64,000 nucleotides of DNA from Pristionchus mayeri (lineage: Eukaryota > Nematoda > Chromadorea > Rhabditida > Neodiplogasteridae), in contig BTRK01000003.1 of assembly GCA_036245805.1 (NCBI GenBank), positions 5,332,001 through 5,396,000 of the forward strand. Direction: 5' to 3'. The translations under genes were made by a program, and so were the position numbers. Under the pieces are notes generated by a model. The model was not told where the DNA came from. It searched no databases and saw only the letters and a program-made list of their open reading frames with translations. Below are positions 45,484 through 57,056 of the stretch, in pieces; position 1 is the stretch's first letter; the number at the start of each line of letters is the position of its first letter.

Positions 45484-46859
45484 AATTTGGCTCCATGCCA
45501 AGCCAGTGTCATTCTGAGTTGATATTTTTTTCCAGTTTCAGGTTTCCCATAACTTTGTAAGCCTCCCAAAATCAGCAATACGATTTTGCCCATGTCGTAA
45601 ACAATATGCCCAACAATCGTTCGGTTATTGCTATATAAGTAATAGAAAACATAAAAATACCTGCTGCACCTGCTCTGGAGTGAGAGAAAATGAGATGAAT
45701 GGGAGGAAACAGAGACTGTACTAATCGCAACAGTTGTGTTTCACCAGAGACACAAAGTCGGTAACGCTTCGAGCAATTGATTGAGTTCGGCCAAGGTACT
45801 TAAAAACAAAACAAAAAAACTAGGAAATCCATAGTTCTGCGTAATTGTCTACATATTCATTGGCGCCCCTTTTGCCACGATCATGCTGCGCTACTACACG
45901 TACAGTCCCGCGACCGGTCTGGAATGAGAGGATAATGATATGAATTGGAAGAAAGCAAACCCGTTCGTACGGCAAACCCGTAATCCGTACTGCGCGCGGA
46001 GGAGAAAAGCGACGCCGTGAGACGCGGTGGTACTGCCCGAGTGGAAGACCACAGTGCCTCAGGAAGTGAGAGAGAAGGATCCTACACTCACAATCCTGAT
46101 TCCTGCACTGCGATGACATCCCACTTGATCTTGCCGAGGGCCAGTTCCAGCTCGATGAGCTTGTCTCTTGAGGCGAGGGTCCGCGGATTGATTGTGCCGA
46201 TGAAGAGGTGGCGATCCATCGAAGAGGCTTGCAACTACCGCGGGCCAAACGCTTCTGGTAGAGGGACGCTGGGTGGAGGGAGCGACGGGGGAGAAAGAAC
46301 AACCCGCAGCTCGCCAATCGCTTGTCGACCTAGAATGACCCTAATATACTCTGTCATAATTACCTCGAGAATTGCACTGAAAGTTGGGGCTCCTGGTGCC
46401 GCAGGGGGTCAGTTTTCATGCAATATCTCGTAAGACGCGTATTAATTACTCTCGATTCCATGGCAGCAATCGTCTTCTGTAATACGGCAATGTGGTCGAG
46501 TGCCGTCCAAAGAAATCCGATGGGCAACATAGCTTCATGTAATCACTGAAACGAACAACTCACAAGAAACTGTTCGCAAGGCTATGGCCGAACATATGAT
46601 TTTACAATTACATATTTTCTATAACTTTACGAATCTCCCAGGAACGACAATACGAGATAGAGTGCATTGTAAATAATGCACCTGCCAACAACCCAGTTAC
46701 TATTATTTATAAATGTAATAATAGTGATATACCGGAAGCTCCTGGTGCATCCAGCGAAATTTCGACTGCTGCCCGCACGCCCACTACATGCCTGGGATGA
46801 GAGGAGGAGATATAATGAGGAAACAGAGACCAAATAAGTCGTGACAGTTTTGTCTTCAC
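45484..46859. other. Array remnants and an endonuclease fragment
   Basis: Block-C-like sequence at ~45538-45600 and ~46615-46690, block-B-like at ~45660, ~45890 and ~46735-46800, block A at 46449-46476. A non-LTR endonuclease fragment is listed separately. No complete gene. Confidence 0.4.
46091..46218 (-). pseudogene. N-terminal fragment of a non-LTR element endonuclease
   Basis: From ATG 46216-46218 the minus strand reads FIGTINPRTLASRDKLIELE and then KIKWDVIAVQES. This matches the start of the APE-type endonuclease of RTE/L1-like elements (GT-N-RTL, a helix, then WD-I-QE with the catalytic Glu). It is ~43 codons long and then becomes unrelated sequence. It differs from the EN copies at 47-51 kb, so it comes from another element. 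Confidence 0.6.
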
Positions 46860-48960
46860 CAGAACTCTACTCTCGACACTCTTCAGTCGGAACCATTTCC
46901 GAACCGCCTCCTTCTTTTCCTTGGTTGCTTTTCGAACTCCGTCGTCTGTCCAAAACCACGACTCTTTGTCTGTCTTACGCCTTCATTTCGTTTGACCCAG
47001 GACTCTTCTGGCGCACGTCAATATTCCTTCCTTAGTTTCGTTCCAGATTTCATCAATCTCCATCTCCTCATTCAGGGGATCCAACCCCAGTGCTCCTTTC
47101 ACAATAATCTCCCTTTCAAAGGCCTCTCTATTCTCCTTCTCCTTTAACTTCCACCATCTGATCTTTGGTTCCATTCTCTCTAACTGTTTCCCCTTCTTTC
47201 TACCCAATTCTCCCCTCAATTTCACGTCACAAACCACTGGTTTATGCTGTGGGGCCGTATCTTCAGATGGTATCACTTTCACATCCTTCACTCTCCATCT
47301 ATCTTCCTTCCTCATCAAAAGATAGTCAATTTGAGTCTTCGCACCACCGGAGTAGTACGTGATCAAATGACTCTCTCTTTTCTCAAACATTGTGTTCAGC
47401 ACAGCCAGATGATGTTGCTGTGCGAACTCCAGCAACCTTACACCATCCACATTCTGTCTACCGTATCCTTTGCCTCCATGCACGGTACCATCTCCGAATA
47501 TTTCCGCCTCTTTGCCCACATGCCCATTCCAGTATCGCAGAATAAGTATGCTAAAATAAATGTCCAATCTTAATCATCCATAACAAACGAATCCCAAGAT
47601 AAAATTTTACAATTACCGGTCAAATAACGACTTACTAACATTTTTCAGTTTCAGATTTGCCATAACTTCGTAATTCTCCCAGATACGGCAATATCTGTTA
47701 TTTGTCGTATACAAATTTTTAGATTCCGATTTTCCAGATTTAGCTTAGTGAATAATAAATTCTACCGGCGGCTACTGCTGCAGATATCGATCTCATGCAA
47801 CTGCTGCCGCCCGCTCACCCACGACCAGTCTGGAATGTCATGCCATTAAGAATTATATTTACGTAAAGTGGTTAATGACGGAAAATCGAACATTCCAAAA
47901 TTTAAAGCATTTATGTCTTTTGCAAAGCATAAACGCCACTTTTCCATAATTCCTCTCATTCTCTTCTCATTCCAGACTGGTCGTGGGAGAGCGGGCGGCA
48001 GCAGTTGCATGAGATCGATATCTGCAGCAGTAGCCGCCGGTAGAATTTATTATTCACTAAGCTAAATCTGGAATATCGGAATCTAAAAATTTGTATACTG
48101 CAAATAACATATATTGCCGTATCTGGGAGAATTACGAAGTTATGGAAAATCTGAAACTGAAAAATGTTAGCAAGTCGTTATTTGACCGGTAATTGTAAAA
48201 TTTTATCTTGGGATTCGTTTGTTATGGATGATTAAGATTGGACATTTATTTTAGCATACTTATTCTGCGATACTGGAATGGGCATGTGGGCAAAGAGGCG
48301 GAAATATTCGGAGATGGTACCGTGCATGGAGGCAAAGGATACGGTAGACAGAATGTGGATGGTGTAAGGTTGCTGGAGTTCGCACAGCAACATCATCCGG
48401 CTGTGCTGAACACAATGTTTGAGAAAAGAGAGAGTCATTTGATCACGTACTACTCCGGTGGTGCGAAGACTCAAATTGACTATCTTTTGATGAGGAAGGA
48501 AGATAGATGGAGAGTGAAGGATGTGAAAGTGATACCATCTGAAGATACGGCCCCACAGCATAAACCAGTGGTTTGTGACGTGAAATTGAGGGGAGAATTG
48601 GGTAGAAAGAAGGGGAAACAGTTAGAGAGAAAGGAACCAAAGATCAGATGGTGGAAGTTAAAGGAGAAGGAGAATAGAGAGGCCTTTGAAAGGGAGATTA
48701 TTGTGAAAGAAGCACTGGGGTTGGATCCCCTGAGTGAGGAGATGGAGATTGATGAAATCTGGAACGAGACTAAGGAAGGAATATTGACGTGCGCCAGAAG
48801 AGTCCTGGGTCAAACGAAATGAAGGCGTAAGACAGACAAAGAGTCGTGGTTTTGGACAGACGACGGAGTTCGAAAAGCAACCAAGGAAAAGAAGGAGGCG
48901 TTTCGGAAATGGTTCCGACTGAAGAGTGTCGAGAGTAGAGTAGAGTATGATGAGAAGAAG
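46860..48960. repeat. Palindrome containing two RTE endonuclease copies, ~980-bp arms
   Basis: 46861-47843 is the reverse complement of ~47966-48946, with ~120 bases at the centre. The arms contain the endonuclease-linker part of an RTE-type element plus a block-B/block-C stretch toward the centre. Identity is very high (a handful of differences per arm). Because the non-element flank (block B/C) is also mirrored, the palindrome arose by inverted duplication, not by two independent insertions. Confidence 0.9.
46983..47567 (-). pseudogene. RTE-type endonuclease C-terminal part, copy 1
   Basis: Reads WNGHVGKEAEIFGDGTVHG, GAKTQIDYLLMRKEDRW, APQHKPVVCD and EIWNETKEGILTCARRVLG, the second half of an APE-like endonuclease and the linker to the reverse transcriptase. 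The N-terminal half is absent. The frame ends at a TGA after VLGQTK that is also present in copy 2. Confidence 0.8.
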
Positions 48961-50235
48961 TGGGAATGCCGTAAAGTGATTCATGAAGCTAAGATGAGGG
49001 CTTATGATAACCTGTATGAGAGATTGGATGGACCAGATGGAGAGCAAGATGTGTATCGATTGTCGAAGAGTCGAGATAGAATGAAGAAGGATATAAGAGA
49101 GGTTAAATCGATCTATGATCGACAAGGTGGGATACTGCAGAGGGAAGACGAAGTGAAGGAAAGATGGCGAGAGTATTTTGACGAATTACTCAATGTAGAG
49201 AAACCTCAAACTCTGCTGAGAAAGGGTGAGGAAATTGATGAAGAGGTACTTGACTGGAGTTTGGAGGAAGTGAGGTGGGCTATCGGAAGATGTCCGTGGA
49301 GGAAGGCATATGGCCCAGACAAGATACCAGTAGATGCATGGAAGGCAGTAAGAGAGCTAGGCTATTCAACCGGATACTCAGAGGAAAGAGAATGCCTGAT
49401 GATTGGAGGAAGAGTGAGATTGTCACAATCTATAAAGGGAAAGGCGATGTAAGAGACTGTGGAAACTATCGCGGAATCAAGCTGATCTCTCATACGATGA
49501 AGATCCTTGAAAGATGTGTTGATAGAAGACTGAGAGTCATAATGGAATTGAACCCGACCCAATTTGGATTTGTGAGCGGTTCTTCCACATCAGAACCAAT
49601 GTTCTTACTGAGTCAGATGGTTGAACGAAACATTGAATTTTGTCAGAAACTATACGTCGTGTTTCTCGATCTCGAAAAGGCGTACGATCGGACACCAAGG
49701 AGACAGATTTGGAGAAGTTTGAGGGAGAAAGGAGTGCCTGAACCATACGTGACATTGATTAAAGAGATGTACGAAGGGGCAACGGCAATTGTGCGAACTC
49801 CATTCGGTGCAACGAGAGAAGTAACAATCCGAGTCGGAGTGCATCAGGGAAGTGCATTGAGCCCCCTGCTCTTCATTACCGTACTTGAGACGGTGCTCGG
49901 AGATTGTATGGAGTTGGCACCGAACTGTCTTGCATTCGCTGATGACTTATGCCTGATAGACTCAGATGTCATGCGATTAGAGAGAAAAGTGAAGGAGATT
50001 CAAAGGAGGTTGAAAGCTGGAGGGCTCACACTAAACACCCGTAAATCGGAGCTAGTTGTGATTGGTGGAGGAGAAGTAAGTATGGAAGATGATGATGGAG
50101 AAGTGATACAGCAAGTGAATGAGTTCAGGTATCTCGGATCAATGGTACATGAAAGTGGAGGGTCAGATAGAGATGTGAGCAACCGAATAAGAACTGGTTG
50201 GGCCAAGTTCAAGGCGTGTGGTGGTGTCCTCCACG
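48238..50235 (+). pseudogene. RTE-type endonuclease-reverse transcriptase, copy 2
   Basis: Starts within the endonuclease at the same point as copy 1, reads through the linker with an in-frame TGA at ~48820, and changes frame once more near 49370. The polymerase part is well preserved: GNYRGIKLISHTMKILE, FGFVSGSSTSEPMF, VFLDLEKAYDRTP, GVHQGSALSPLLF, the catalytic LAFADDLCL (FADD) and FRYLGSMV. It stops abruptly at ~50235, where an inverted endonuclease copy begins, so the thumb and C-terminus are missing. The domain order and motifs are those of the RTE clade. Confidence 0.85.
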
Positions 50236-51405
50236 ATAAGCTTCATGAATCACTTTACGGCATTCCCACTTCTTCTCATCATACTCTACTCTACTCTCGA
50301 CACTCTTCAGTCGGAACCATTTCCGAAACGCCTCCTTCTTTTCCTTGGTTGCTTTACGAACTCCGTCGTCTGTCCAAAACCACGACTCTTTGTCTGTCTT
50401 ACGCCTTCATTTCGTTTAACCCAGGACTCTTCTGGCGCACGTCAATATTCCTTCCTTAGTCTCGTTCCAGATTTCATCAATCTCCATCTCCTCATTCAGG
50501 GGATCCAACCCCAGTGCTCCTTTCACAATAATCTCCCTTTCAAAGGCCTCTCTATTCTCCTTCTCCTTTAACTTCCACCATCTGATCTTTGGTTCCATTC
50601 TCTCTAACTGTTTCCCCTTCTTTCTACCCAATTCTCCCCTCAATTTCACGTCACAAACCACTGGTTTATGCTGTGGGGCCGTATCTTCAGATGGTATCAC
50701 TTTCACATCCTTCGCTCTCCATCTATCTTCCTTCCTCATCAAAAGATAGTCAATTTGAGTCTTCGCACCACCGGAGTAGTACGTGATCAAATGACTCTCT
50801 CTTTTCTCAAACATTGTGTTCAGCACAGCCAGATGATGTTGCTGTGCGAACTCCAGCAACCTTACACCATCCACATTCTGTCTACCGTATCCTTTGCCTC
50901 CATGCACGGTACCATCTCCGAATATTTCCGCCTCTTTGCCCACATGCCCATTCCAGTCTCCTCCCAATATCACTGTCTTCTCTTCTTTCATGGAGTCCAT
51001 CACCTCACTCACTCTAGAATAAAATTCTTCCTTCATCCGCTTATCCAGTCCAGTTTGTGGTGCATATGCAGAAATTATGCAAATGTTCTCCCCTGAAACA
51101 TCGAGTTTCACTCTCATCAATCTCTCGTTGAATCTTTCCACTTCAATCAGACACTCTGAGAATCTAGGGGATAACACTACAGCCACACCATTTTTCAATC
51201 CGTCTCCTTCTGAGCACACGACGTGGTATCCATTTACCCATCTACTCTCATCTCCCATCCATCTAATCTCTTGAACACAGAGCACATCAATCTTTCTTCG
51301 CATCATCATGTCCACCAGCTCCATCAACCTTCCGGACAACGTTCCAATGTTGAGCGTTCCAATCCGAGCACATTCTTTTCTTTTCAACTTCATGTGAGAG
51401 TGCAC
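50236..51405 (-). pseudogene. RTE-type endonuclease with intact N-terminus, copy 3
   Basis: ATG at 51403-51405, open to 50416. It has GTLNIGTLSGRLMELVDMMM, VLCVQEIRW (catalytic Glu), ISAYAPQTG, ILGGDWNGHVG and HKPVVCD near the end, so the endonuclease domain is complete. The frame ends in TAA one codon after VLG, beside the shared TGA region. It is followed by the same linker that copies 1 and 2 carry, then ends at ~50240 against copy 2. Relative to copy 2 it is inverted, with the polymerase domain lying between the two. Confidence 0.8.
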
Positions 51406-52038
51406 TACTGTCGATACAGTATCTCACCGTTTCAACACTCTTCGTTCTCTGTTTCTCACTTCCCGTTCACAAGGTTAATCGTCCTTTGTTTACTACAAGG
51501 GCCTTTGTCTGCTGTCACGTACACTACGCAAATAACAAACAAACAAACAACCAAACAAACAACAAACAAACAATTGCCCGCACGCAAATTCGATTCCCTC
51601 ACGAAACGGTCACCAACTGTGATCCTTGATCTGTGATCTCAGGTCGATCACCCTCCCCTCGTCCAATCCCCAGACCGTCTCCGGTCTCACGCAAACTAGT
51701 TCTCTGGTCACTGACCCTGATCTCTGATCACCGAGTACTTCACACTGAAGACACCTCGTACACTCGAGTGGATCACACTGATGCACACTCACACAGCGGA
51801 TCACCTGATTAACGCTGGCACACACGAACACAGCTCGAAAGCTCAGGGAGAGACTCCCAACACGAGCATCAACACCTCAACACAGCCGACACCGAGTCTC
51901 CAGACGTCCGAGTACAGCACACAAGTAGTAGCAACGGAGGAGACAACTAGCCGGAACTAGGGGGCCGTTCTGTTGCAAGAACTGTCGCCCCTTCACCTCA
52001 CTCTACGGAGAGTAGGCCGAAGCGACCGCCCCCGACCG
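51406..52038. other. Probable RTE 5' flank and unassigned sequence
   Basis: Directly upstream of the copy 3 start. It is rich in CA/AC and short direct repeats (AACAAACAAACAACCAAAC near 51535) and has no reading frame with recognisable content. It may include the 5' untranslated part of the RTE element; the boundary cannot be set. Confidence 0.35.
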
Positions 52039-52121
52039 AGTGAAAAGGGAAAAGTGAAAAGTGAAAAGTGAAAAGTGAAAAGTGAAAAGTGAAAAGTGAA
52101 AAGTGAAAAGTGAAAAGTGAA
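52039..52121 (+). repeat. GTGAAAA tandem repeat, ~12 copies
   Basis: Heptamer GTGAAAA repeated about 12 times with one GGGAAAA variant near the left end. It is flanked by GCCCCCGACCGA on the left and GTTGAGGTCACAG on the right. Confidence 0.95.
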
Positions 52122-52415
52122 GTTGAGGTCACAGAATGATGACAAAGGTACACCAACATAGATTGGACCTGATTACACGTTTGCCCAGCAATCCATGGAT
52201 CGCCATGATAGGGCAAATATTATGCCACAGCCGCAAAGTGCAACCTAAGTATATCACAATACAACATTTGAATCAGGTCTGCTGCGAAATGTCTGTTAGA
52301 AAATACACTCGTTTATGAACTTGACAATAACTGAACATTAATAAAAATGTGTGTTTTTGCCGTGTATCCGTAAAAATTGATGTATTGATTTCAAATATAG
52401 TAAACTGAAAAGCAT

Positions 52416-52988
52416 TAGGGTTGGTGAAATCGAGCCAGCTCGACACTCGAGTACTCGACTCGTAAAACACGTTATGTTGGCTCGAGTTGGCTCGAAACTC
52501 GATCGAGCGGCTCGACTGCGAGAGTGGAGGGTCGAGCGGTTCGACTGGATCGACTCGGCTCGACTCGGATAGAGTCGAGATGACCCGATCTCATGAGGTC
52601 ATTTTTGCGCCGTTCTCATCATTACCGTTTAACGGTCTCAAGAGAAACAATCGAGTAGTGAAGTGGTTACATTTTGCACCTTTGAACCACAATACCCGGG
52701 TTCAATTCCGCTATGAACTTTTCGTTTTTTCTCTATTTTTTCGATGCACAGTGATGAAGGTATGAATGAAAAGATGCAAAAAATGAGCAAAAACTAAATC
52801 AAGCGGAATTGAACCAGCTTCTTTTGTGCCGAAGGTGAGTCGAGCCTGTCGAGCCGAGTCGAGCCGAGTCGAGCCAGTCGAGCCGCTCGATCGGGTTTGC
52901 ATCATTTCCGAGCGGCTCGAGTAGTCAGGCTCGAGTCGAGCTTGAGGGTCGAGCCATCGACTGGCTCGACTCGATTTGACCAACCCTA
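52416..52988. mobile_element. hAT-type MITE, 573 bp, exact 8-bp target duplication
   Basis: Ends TAGGGTTGGTGAAATCGAGC and its reverse complement. It is flanked on both sides by AAAAGCAT (52408-52415 and 52989-52996), a perfect 8-bp duplication as made by hAT transposases. The arms are saturated with TCGAGC/CTCGAC hexamers. Each side of the centre carries a tRNA-like box B (GGGTTCAATTCC at 52698-52709 and the mirrored GGAATTGAACC near 52804), and the left one also a box A at 52656-52666. No protein. Confidence 0.92.
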
Positions 52989-52996
52989 AAAAGCAT

Positions 52997-53892
52997 CTTC
53001 CACTGTTAACTTAAAAATATATTTATGAGGGCATACATTGATTCTACCAAAAACATGTACAATTGATCGTCCTGTCAATGAAATTTGATCATCGAAATTC
53101 GAATATTGCAAAACTCTATGTTTCCAGCTTTGGTAGAAAGTCCTAACTTTTGTAGTTAACTGCTAAAGCTACTCTTTATATATCAGTATTCGTCAGGGCT
53201 AGCTCAGGGGTTTACTCCATTGTGAGAAAATGCATTCATTCAAAGTACACCAAAAGTCAACTTTTTGACTATGTTGACCTTAATTCAACGATAATGAAAA
53301 TCTAATTGTTCTAGAAGTAGAAAAGGCATGAGTTAAAATATTTTCACGCATTATGTAGCAACATAGTGTACAATACAAGCACACGTATTTAGAAGCCAGT
53401 CTGAATAATCTTCGAAGCAGGAATTATTATCATTAGTGAAGTGTTACCTTGGCCAGGGTTGAATTCAATGGTGTGTAAATCGTGCTATATTGAGGCTTGA
53501 ACGGCCATAGACCTGTTTTTCGAAAGAACTGCCTATGGGCTTCATAGTTCACTATGTAATAATGAATGGCTATTTTTTTCCCTCAAAATACGAGAGCCAA
53601 CATTTTGTTTTAGAGAAGTGCGAAATTTTCGCATTTGACAAAACTTCATTTTCCAGGATACCGAAAAAGCATTATGCAATTCGAACACATGCGTACATTT
53701 GCTAAGTCAACCCCTAATATATGCCATCGAACTAGCTTAAGATCTTTAACGAAAAGGATTTTATCGGGGTTCAAAAACCATGATCCTAATCTAACATTAC
53801 TTTCTCACCAACCTAATATATATACTATTTCGTTCGCTGTATCATTCGTTTGTATCGTTTTAAAACGATATAAAGTTGACTACAAAAACAAT
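52997..53892. other. AT-rich stretch without recognised gene
   Basis: No frame, RNA or repeat could be recognised. The 91-codon frame at 53635-53910 has no known motif and runs into the satellite. Confidence 0.35.
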
Positions 53893-54446
53893 TTGGAACC
53901 TCTAAATTGATTTGGAACCTCTAAATTGATCGGACCTCTAAATTGATCTGGAACCTCTAATTTGCATGGACCTCTAAATTGACAATCAACATTCAAGTTT
54001 AAATAATATCAAATTTGTTTAAAAATGGAACCTCTAAATTGATTGAACCTCTAAACTGATTTGGAACCTCTAATTTGACGAACCTCTAAATTGACATGGG
54101 ACCTCTAAATTGATATGATGCCTCTGCATCCTTTGGAACCTCTAAATTGAATTGGCCTCTAATGTCATTAGAAATGGAACCTCTAAATTGATTTGGAACC
54201 TCAAATTTGACGAACCTCTAAATTGACATGGAACCTCTAAATTGAAACGGTGCCTCAGCACCCTTTGGAACCTCAAATTTGACGAAGTATATTTTTGGAA
54301 CCTCTAAATTGATTTGGAACCTCTAATTTGACGAGCTATTTTTTGGAACCTCTAAATTGATTTAGAACCTCTAATTTGACGAGCTATTTTTTTAACCTCT
54401 AAATTGATTTGGAACCTCTAATTTGATTTGGGACCTCTAAACTGAG
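53893..54446 (+). repeat. Degenerate GGAACCTCTAAATTGA satellite
   Basis: About 30 irregular copies of a 14-17-base motif (GGAACCTCTAAATTGA with variants CTAATTTGACGA and CTAAACTGA), interrupted by short spacers such as GGTGCCTCAGCACCC. Two-motif combinations (AAATTGATTTGGAACCTCTA) suggest a ~30-base higher unit near 54290-54420. Confidence 0.9.
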
Positions 54447-54656
54447 ACAGAGCCGACATTTCTCTCCATTCCCTGTCGCTGAGCGGTCAAGTGAAGGAGA
54501 AAGTGGCTGAAACTTACGCCATAACTAAATTTGGAAATTAAAATTAACTAATGCCGATTGGCAAGTGTTCTAGGCAATAATCCATGTACCTACTATTAAA
54601 ATTTGGAATTTTTATCTCGCTCCCTGGATTTTATATTATGCATTTAATTTTTAATA

Positions 54657-55665
54657 TGCATTTTCATCTGCAAATGAGAACTAGTCTGAGCACAATATCG
54701 GGAGACCCTACATGTGGGTTATTTTCTGAATCCTCATGAGTAGCTCTACAACCGCAACAGACAGATTTTTAATATTGTTTTTAATATTCGAAAAAAAGCT
54801 AAAAATGTGCAACACAATTTGAATTTAGCACAATATCGGGAGGCCCTACATGTGGGTTATTTTCTGAATCCTCATGAGTAGCTCTACAACTGCAACAGAC
54901 AAATTGTTGATATTGTTTTTAGTATTCGAAAAAAAGCTAAAAATGTGCAACACAATTTGAATTGAGCACAATATCGGGAGACCCTACATGTGGGTTATTT
55001 TCTGAATCCTCATGAGTAGCTCTACAACTGCAACAGACAGATTTTTGATATTGTTTTTAGTATTCGTAAAAAAGCTAAAAATGTGCAACAAAATTTGAAT
55101 TGAGCACAATATCGGGAGACCCTACATGTGGGTTATTTTCTGAATCCTCATGAGTAGCTCTACAACTGCAACAGACAAATTGTTGATATTGTTTTTAGTA
55201 TTCGAAAAAAAGCTAAAAATGTGCAACACAATTTGAATTGAGCACAATATCGGGAGACCCTACATGTGGGTTATTTTCTGAATCCTCATGAGTAGCTCTA
55301 CAACTGCAACAGACAGATTTTTGATATTGTTTTTAGTATTCGTAAAAAAGCTAAAAATGTGCAACAAAATTTGAATTGAGCACAATATCGGGAGACCCTA
55401 CATGTGGGTTATTTTCTGAATCCTCATGAGTAGCTCTACAACTGCAACAGACAAATTGTTGATATTGTTTTTAGTATTCGAAAAAAAGCAAAAAATGTGC
55501 AACAAAATTTGAATTGTCCATGATTACTCGAATAATAAAAACCATATCAAAAATCTGTCTGTTGTAATTGTGGAGCTACTCATGATGATTCAGAAAATAA
55601 CCCACATGTAGGGTCTGCCGTTATTGAGCTCAGACTAGTTCTCATTTGAAAATCGACATGCATTT
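54657..55665. mobile_element. Fold-back element with internal 138-bp tandem repeats
   Basis: The outer arms are inverted: AAATGAGAACTAGTCTGAGC near 54672 is mirrored near 55630-55651, and homology continues inward for ~130 bases into a reversed partial repeat unit at 55520-55640. Between them are six direct 138-bp units. The architecture matches Foldback-type elements. No coding frame. Confidence 0.85.
54691..55518 (+). repeat. Six 138-bp tandem units alternating between two subtypes
   Basis: Units begin with CACAATATCGGGAGACCC-like sequence at 54691, 54829, 54967, 55105, 55243 and 55381, an exact 138-bp period. Units 1, 3 and 5 carry CAGACAGATTTTT; units 2, 4 and 6 carry CAGACAAATTGTT. Units 3 and 5 also share CGTAAAAAAG and CAACAAAAT. 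The alternation indicates amplification as a 276-bp dimer. Confidence 0.95.
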
Positions 55666-57056
55666 CGTTCTGACATGTTGTTTCAAAATGAGTTTCACAA
55701 AACGTATTAATCATTTCACCATATTTTGCTCTGCAACCCTCAAGGTGGAGTATGTTTCACCGAATATTTTTACTCAGTAAATTAACTGCGAAATAGCGCA
55801 ATAGAGAGTGCGAAAATTGATCTCCGCCGTCAGATTGTCCGCTCTGACACGCTGTGCGGGGTTACAACAGCAGCGACAGCTCGATCCAGCAGGTGCAACC
55901 AGTTTCATAATATAGTTTATAATTTAATTTTTCGGAGCTGAAAACATGTGCTTTTTCTATAGGAGGATCCACTGATCTTCACGTTGTATTTTACGTATTA
56001 TGGAATTTGTTTTTATTGTACAAATCCGCGAGCGACTAGCCGATCAGAGAATGTAAAATTCGACTCCCTTATGTCTATCGTGAAACACATTACTGCCATG
56101 TATTACCACTCTCTCTCTCTCTCTCTTTTCCACTTTGGTTCCATCACTCTCCTCATTCCCGACTGGCAGTCGGAGTGTGGGAGGCAGTATCTGCATGAGT
56201 TCGATATCTGCAGCAGGAGCCACCGGTATAGTTTATCATCCATTAAGCAAAATCGGGAAAATCGCAAGGAGAAAAATGTATACGACAAACTAAAGATCTT
56301 ACATTTAGTGCCGTATCTGAGAGATTTACGAAGTTATGGAAAATCTAAAACTGAATAATCACAAGCCAGCTCATAGTTCTTTGAGCGGTTACTGTAAAAT
56401 AATTTATGCTTGCAGCCCGGCTGCACCGGTCGGTTTGGTGCAAAATGAAGTAGACCACGATGATCAGCACCCTCAAAAACCCATCTTCCCAAGTTTTCGA
56501 AATTTCGGTGTGCCAGCCTCCACAAAGTGCTTGCCGACTCTTCGGCAACCGGCCTCATATGTTCTGAAAATTGATTTTAGCCTGTTGCACAAATTGGGAA
56601 AAGTCGTCCATCTTTTTCACTCGCCTACAGTAACCCAAAAATTACACCACAATTTATTCATAATTCATTTTGACTTCCTTATAGAAAATTTTAAATTGCG
56701 CCTTTGTACTGAAGTATGTATCGGCTCAAGCAGAAGCTAAATCAACAATAATATTTAGGGGGTTCTTGAAAAATTTCTGGAGAATTGCATTCATGTCCGA
56801 AGTAAAAGTAGAATTAAACAATAATTTATCACCTTACTTGTCTGATCTGCGTAAAAATAAAATTTTGAACAGAACAAAGGAAACTCGACATTGGAGATGG
56901 TGAACGACAAAACAGACAAAAAAGCATGAAGTGTACTGCAAAGAGCTAAACGAGTACACGCTAAACACACAATTGTGATGTTAATAGCTTCTCATGGCAA
57001 ATGTTTTGAATGGAATAGGATGTAATGGATATGAGGGGTAGATCAGTGATCTTTCC
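55666..57056. other. Gene-poor stretch with plus-oriented array blocks
   Basis: 56150-56350 holds blocks B and C in plus orientation (GACTGGCAGTCGGAGTGTGG; LVPYLRDLRSYGK). 56410-56560 matches the arm of the 18413 palindrome (CAAAATGAAGTAGACCACGA). 56815-56905 resembles 61548-61640, suggesting duplication of the ubiquitin/heat-shock flank. No gene. Confidence 0.4.

Larger units (their letters stand above)
14990..48050 (-). repeat. Decayed array of a multi-exon gene: recurring exon-like blocks A, B and C
   Basis: Three short exon-like blocks recur, nearly all on the minus strand. Block A (ideal reading AAMEARVAELRKI, a coiled-coil-like heptad, usually with a GTGAGT-type donor) is near 20333-20380, 25123-25171, 26302-26348, 29601-29650, 29947-29988 and 46449-46476. 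Block B (GC-rich, Ala/Gly-rich, acceptor CATTCCAG, donor CCG|GTAT) is near 15000, 17523, 21600, 24266, 26700, 27070, 30345, 30720, 33150, 33775, 46735 and 47770. Block C (LVLPYLGDLRSY-like) is near 17440, 46640 and 47680. A non-coding companion (TTTCAAACTGTTTGATTC-like) is near 19690, 25590, 26465, 29430, 30115 and 33920. Copies in plus orientation occur at 47976 and 56165. Most blocks carry stops or indels. I do not recognise the parent protein. Confidence 0.5.

Noticed and set aside
54691..55518. A CRISPR array
   Set aside because: Units are contiguous 138-bp repeats without unique spacers, and the genome is eukaryotic.
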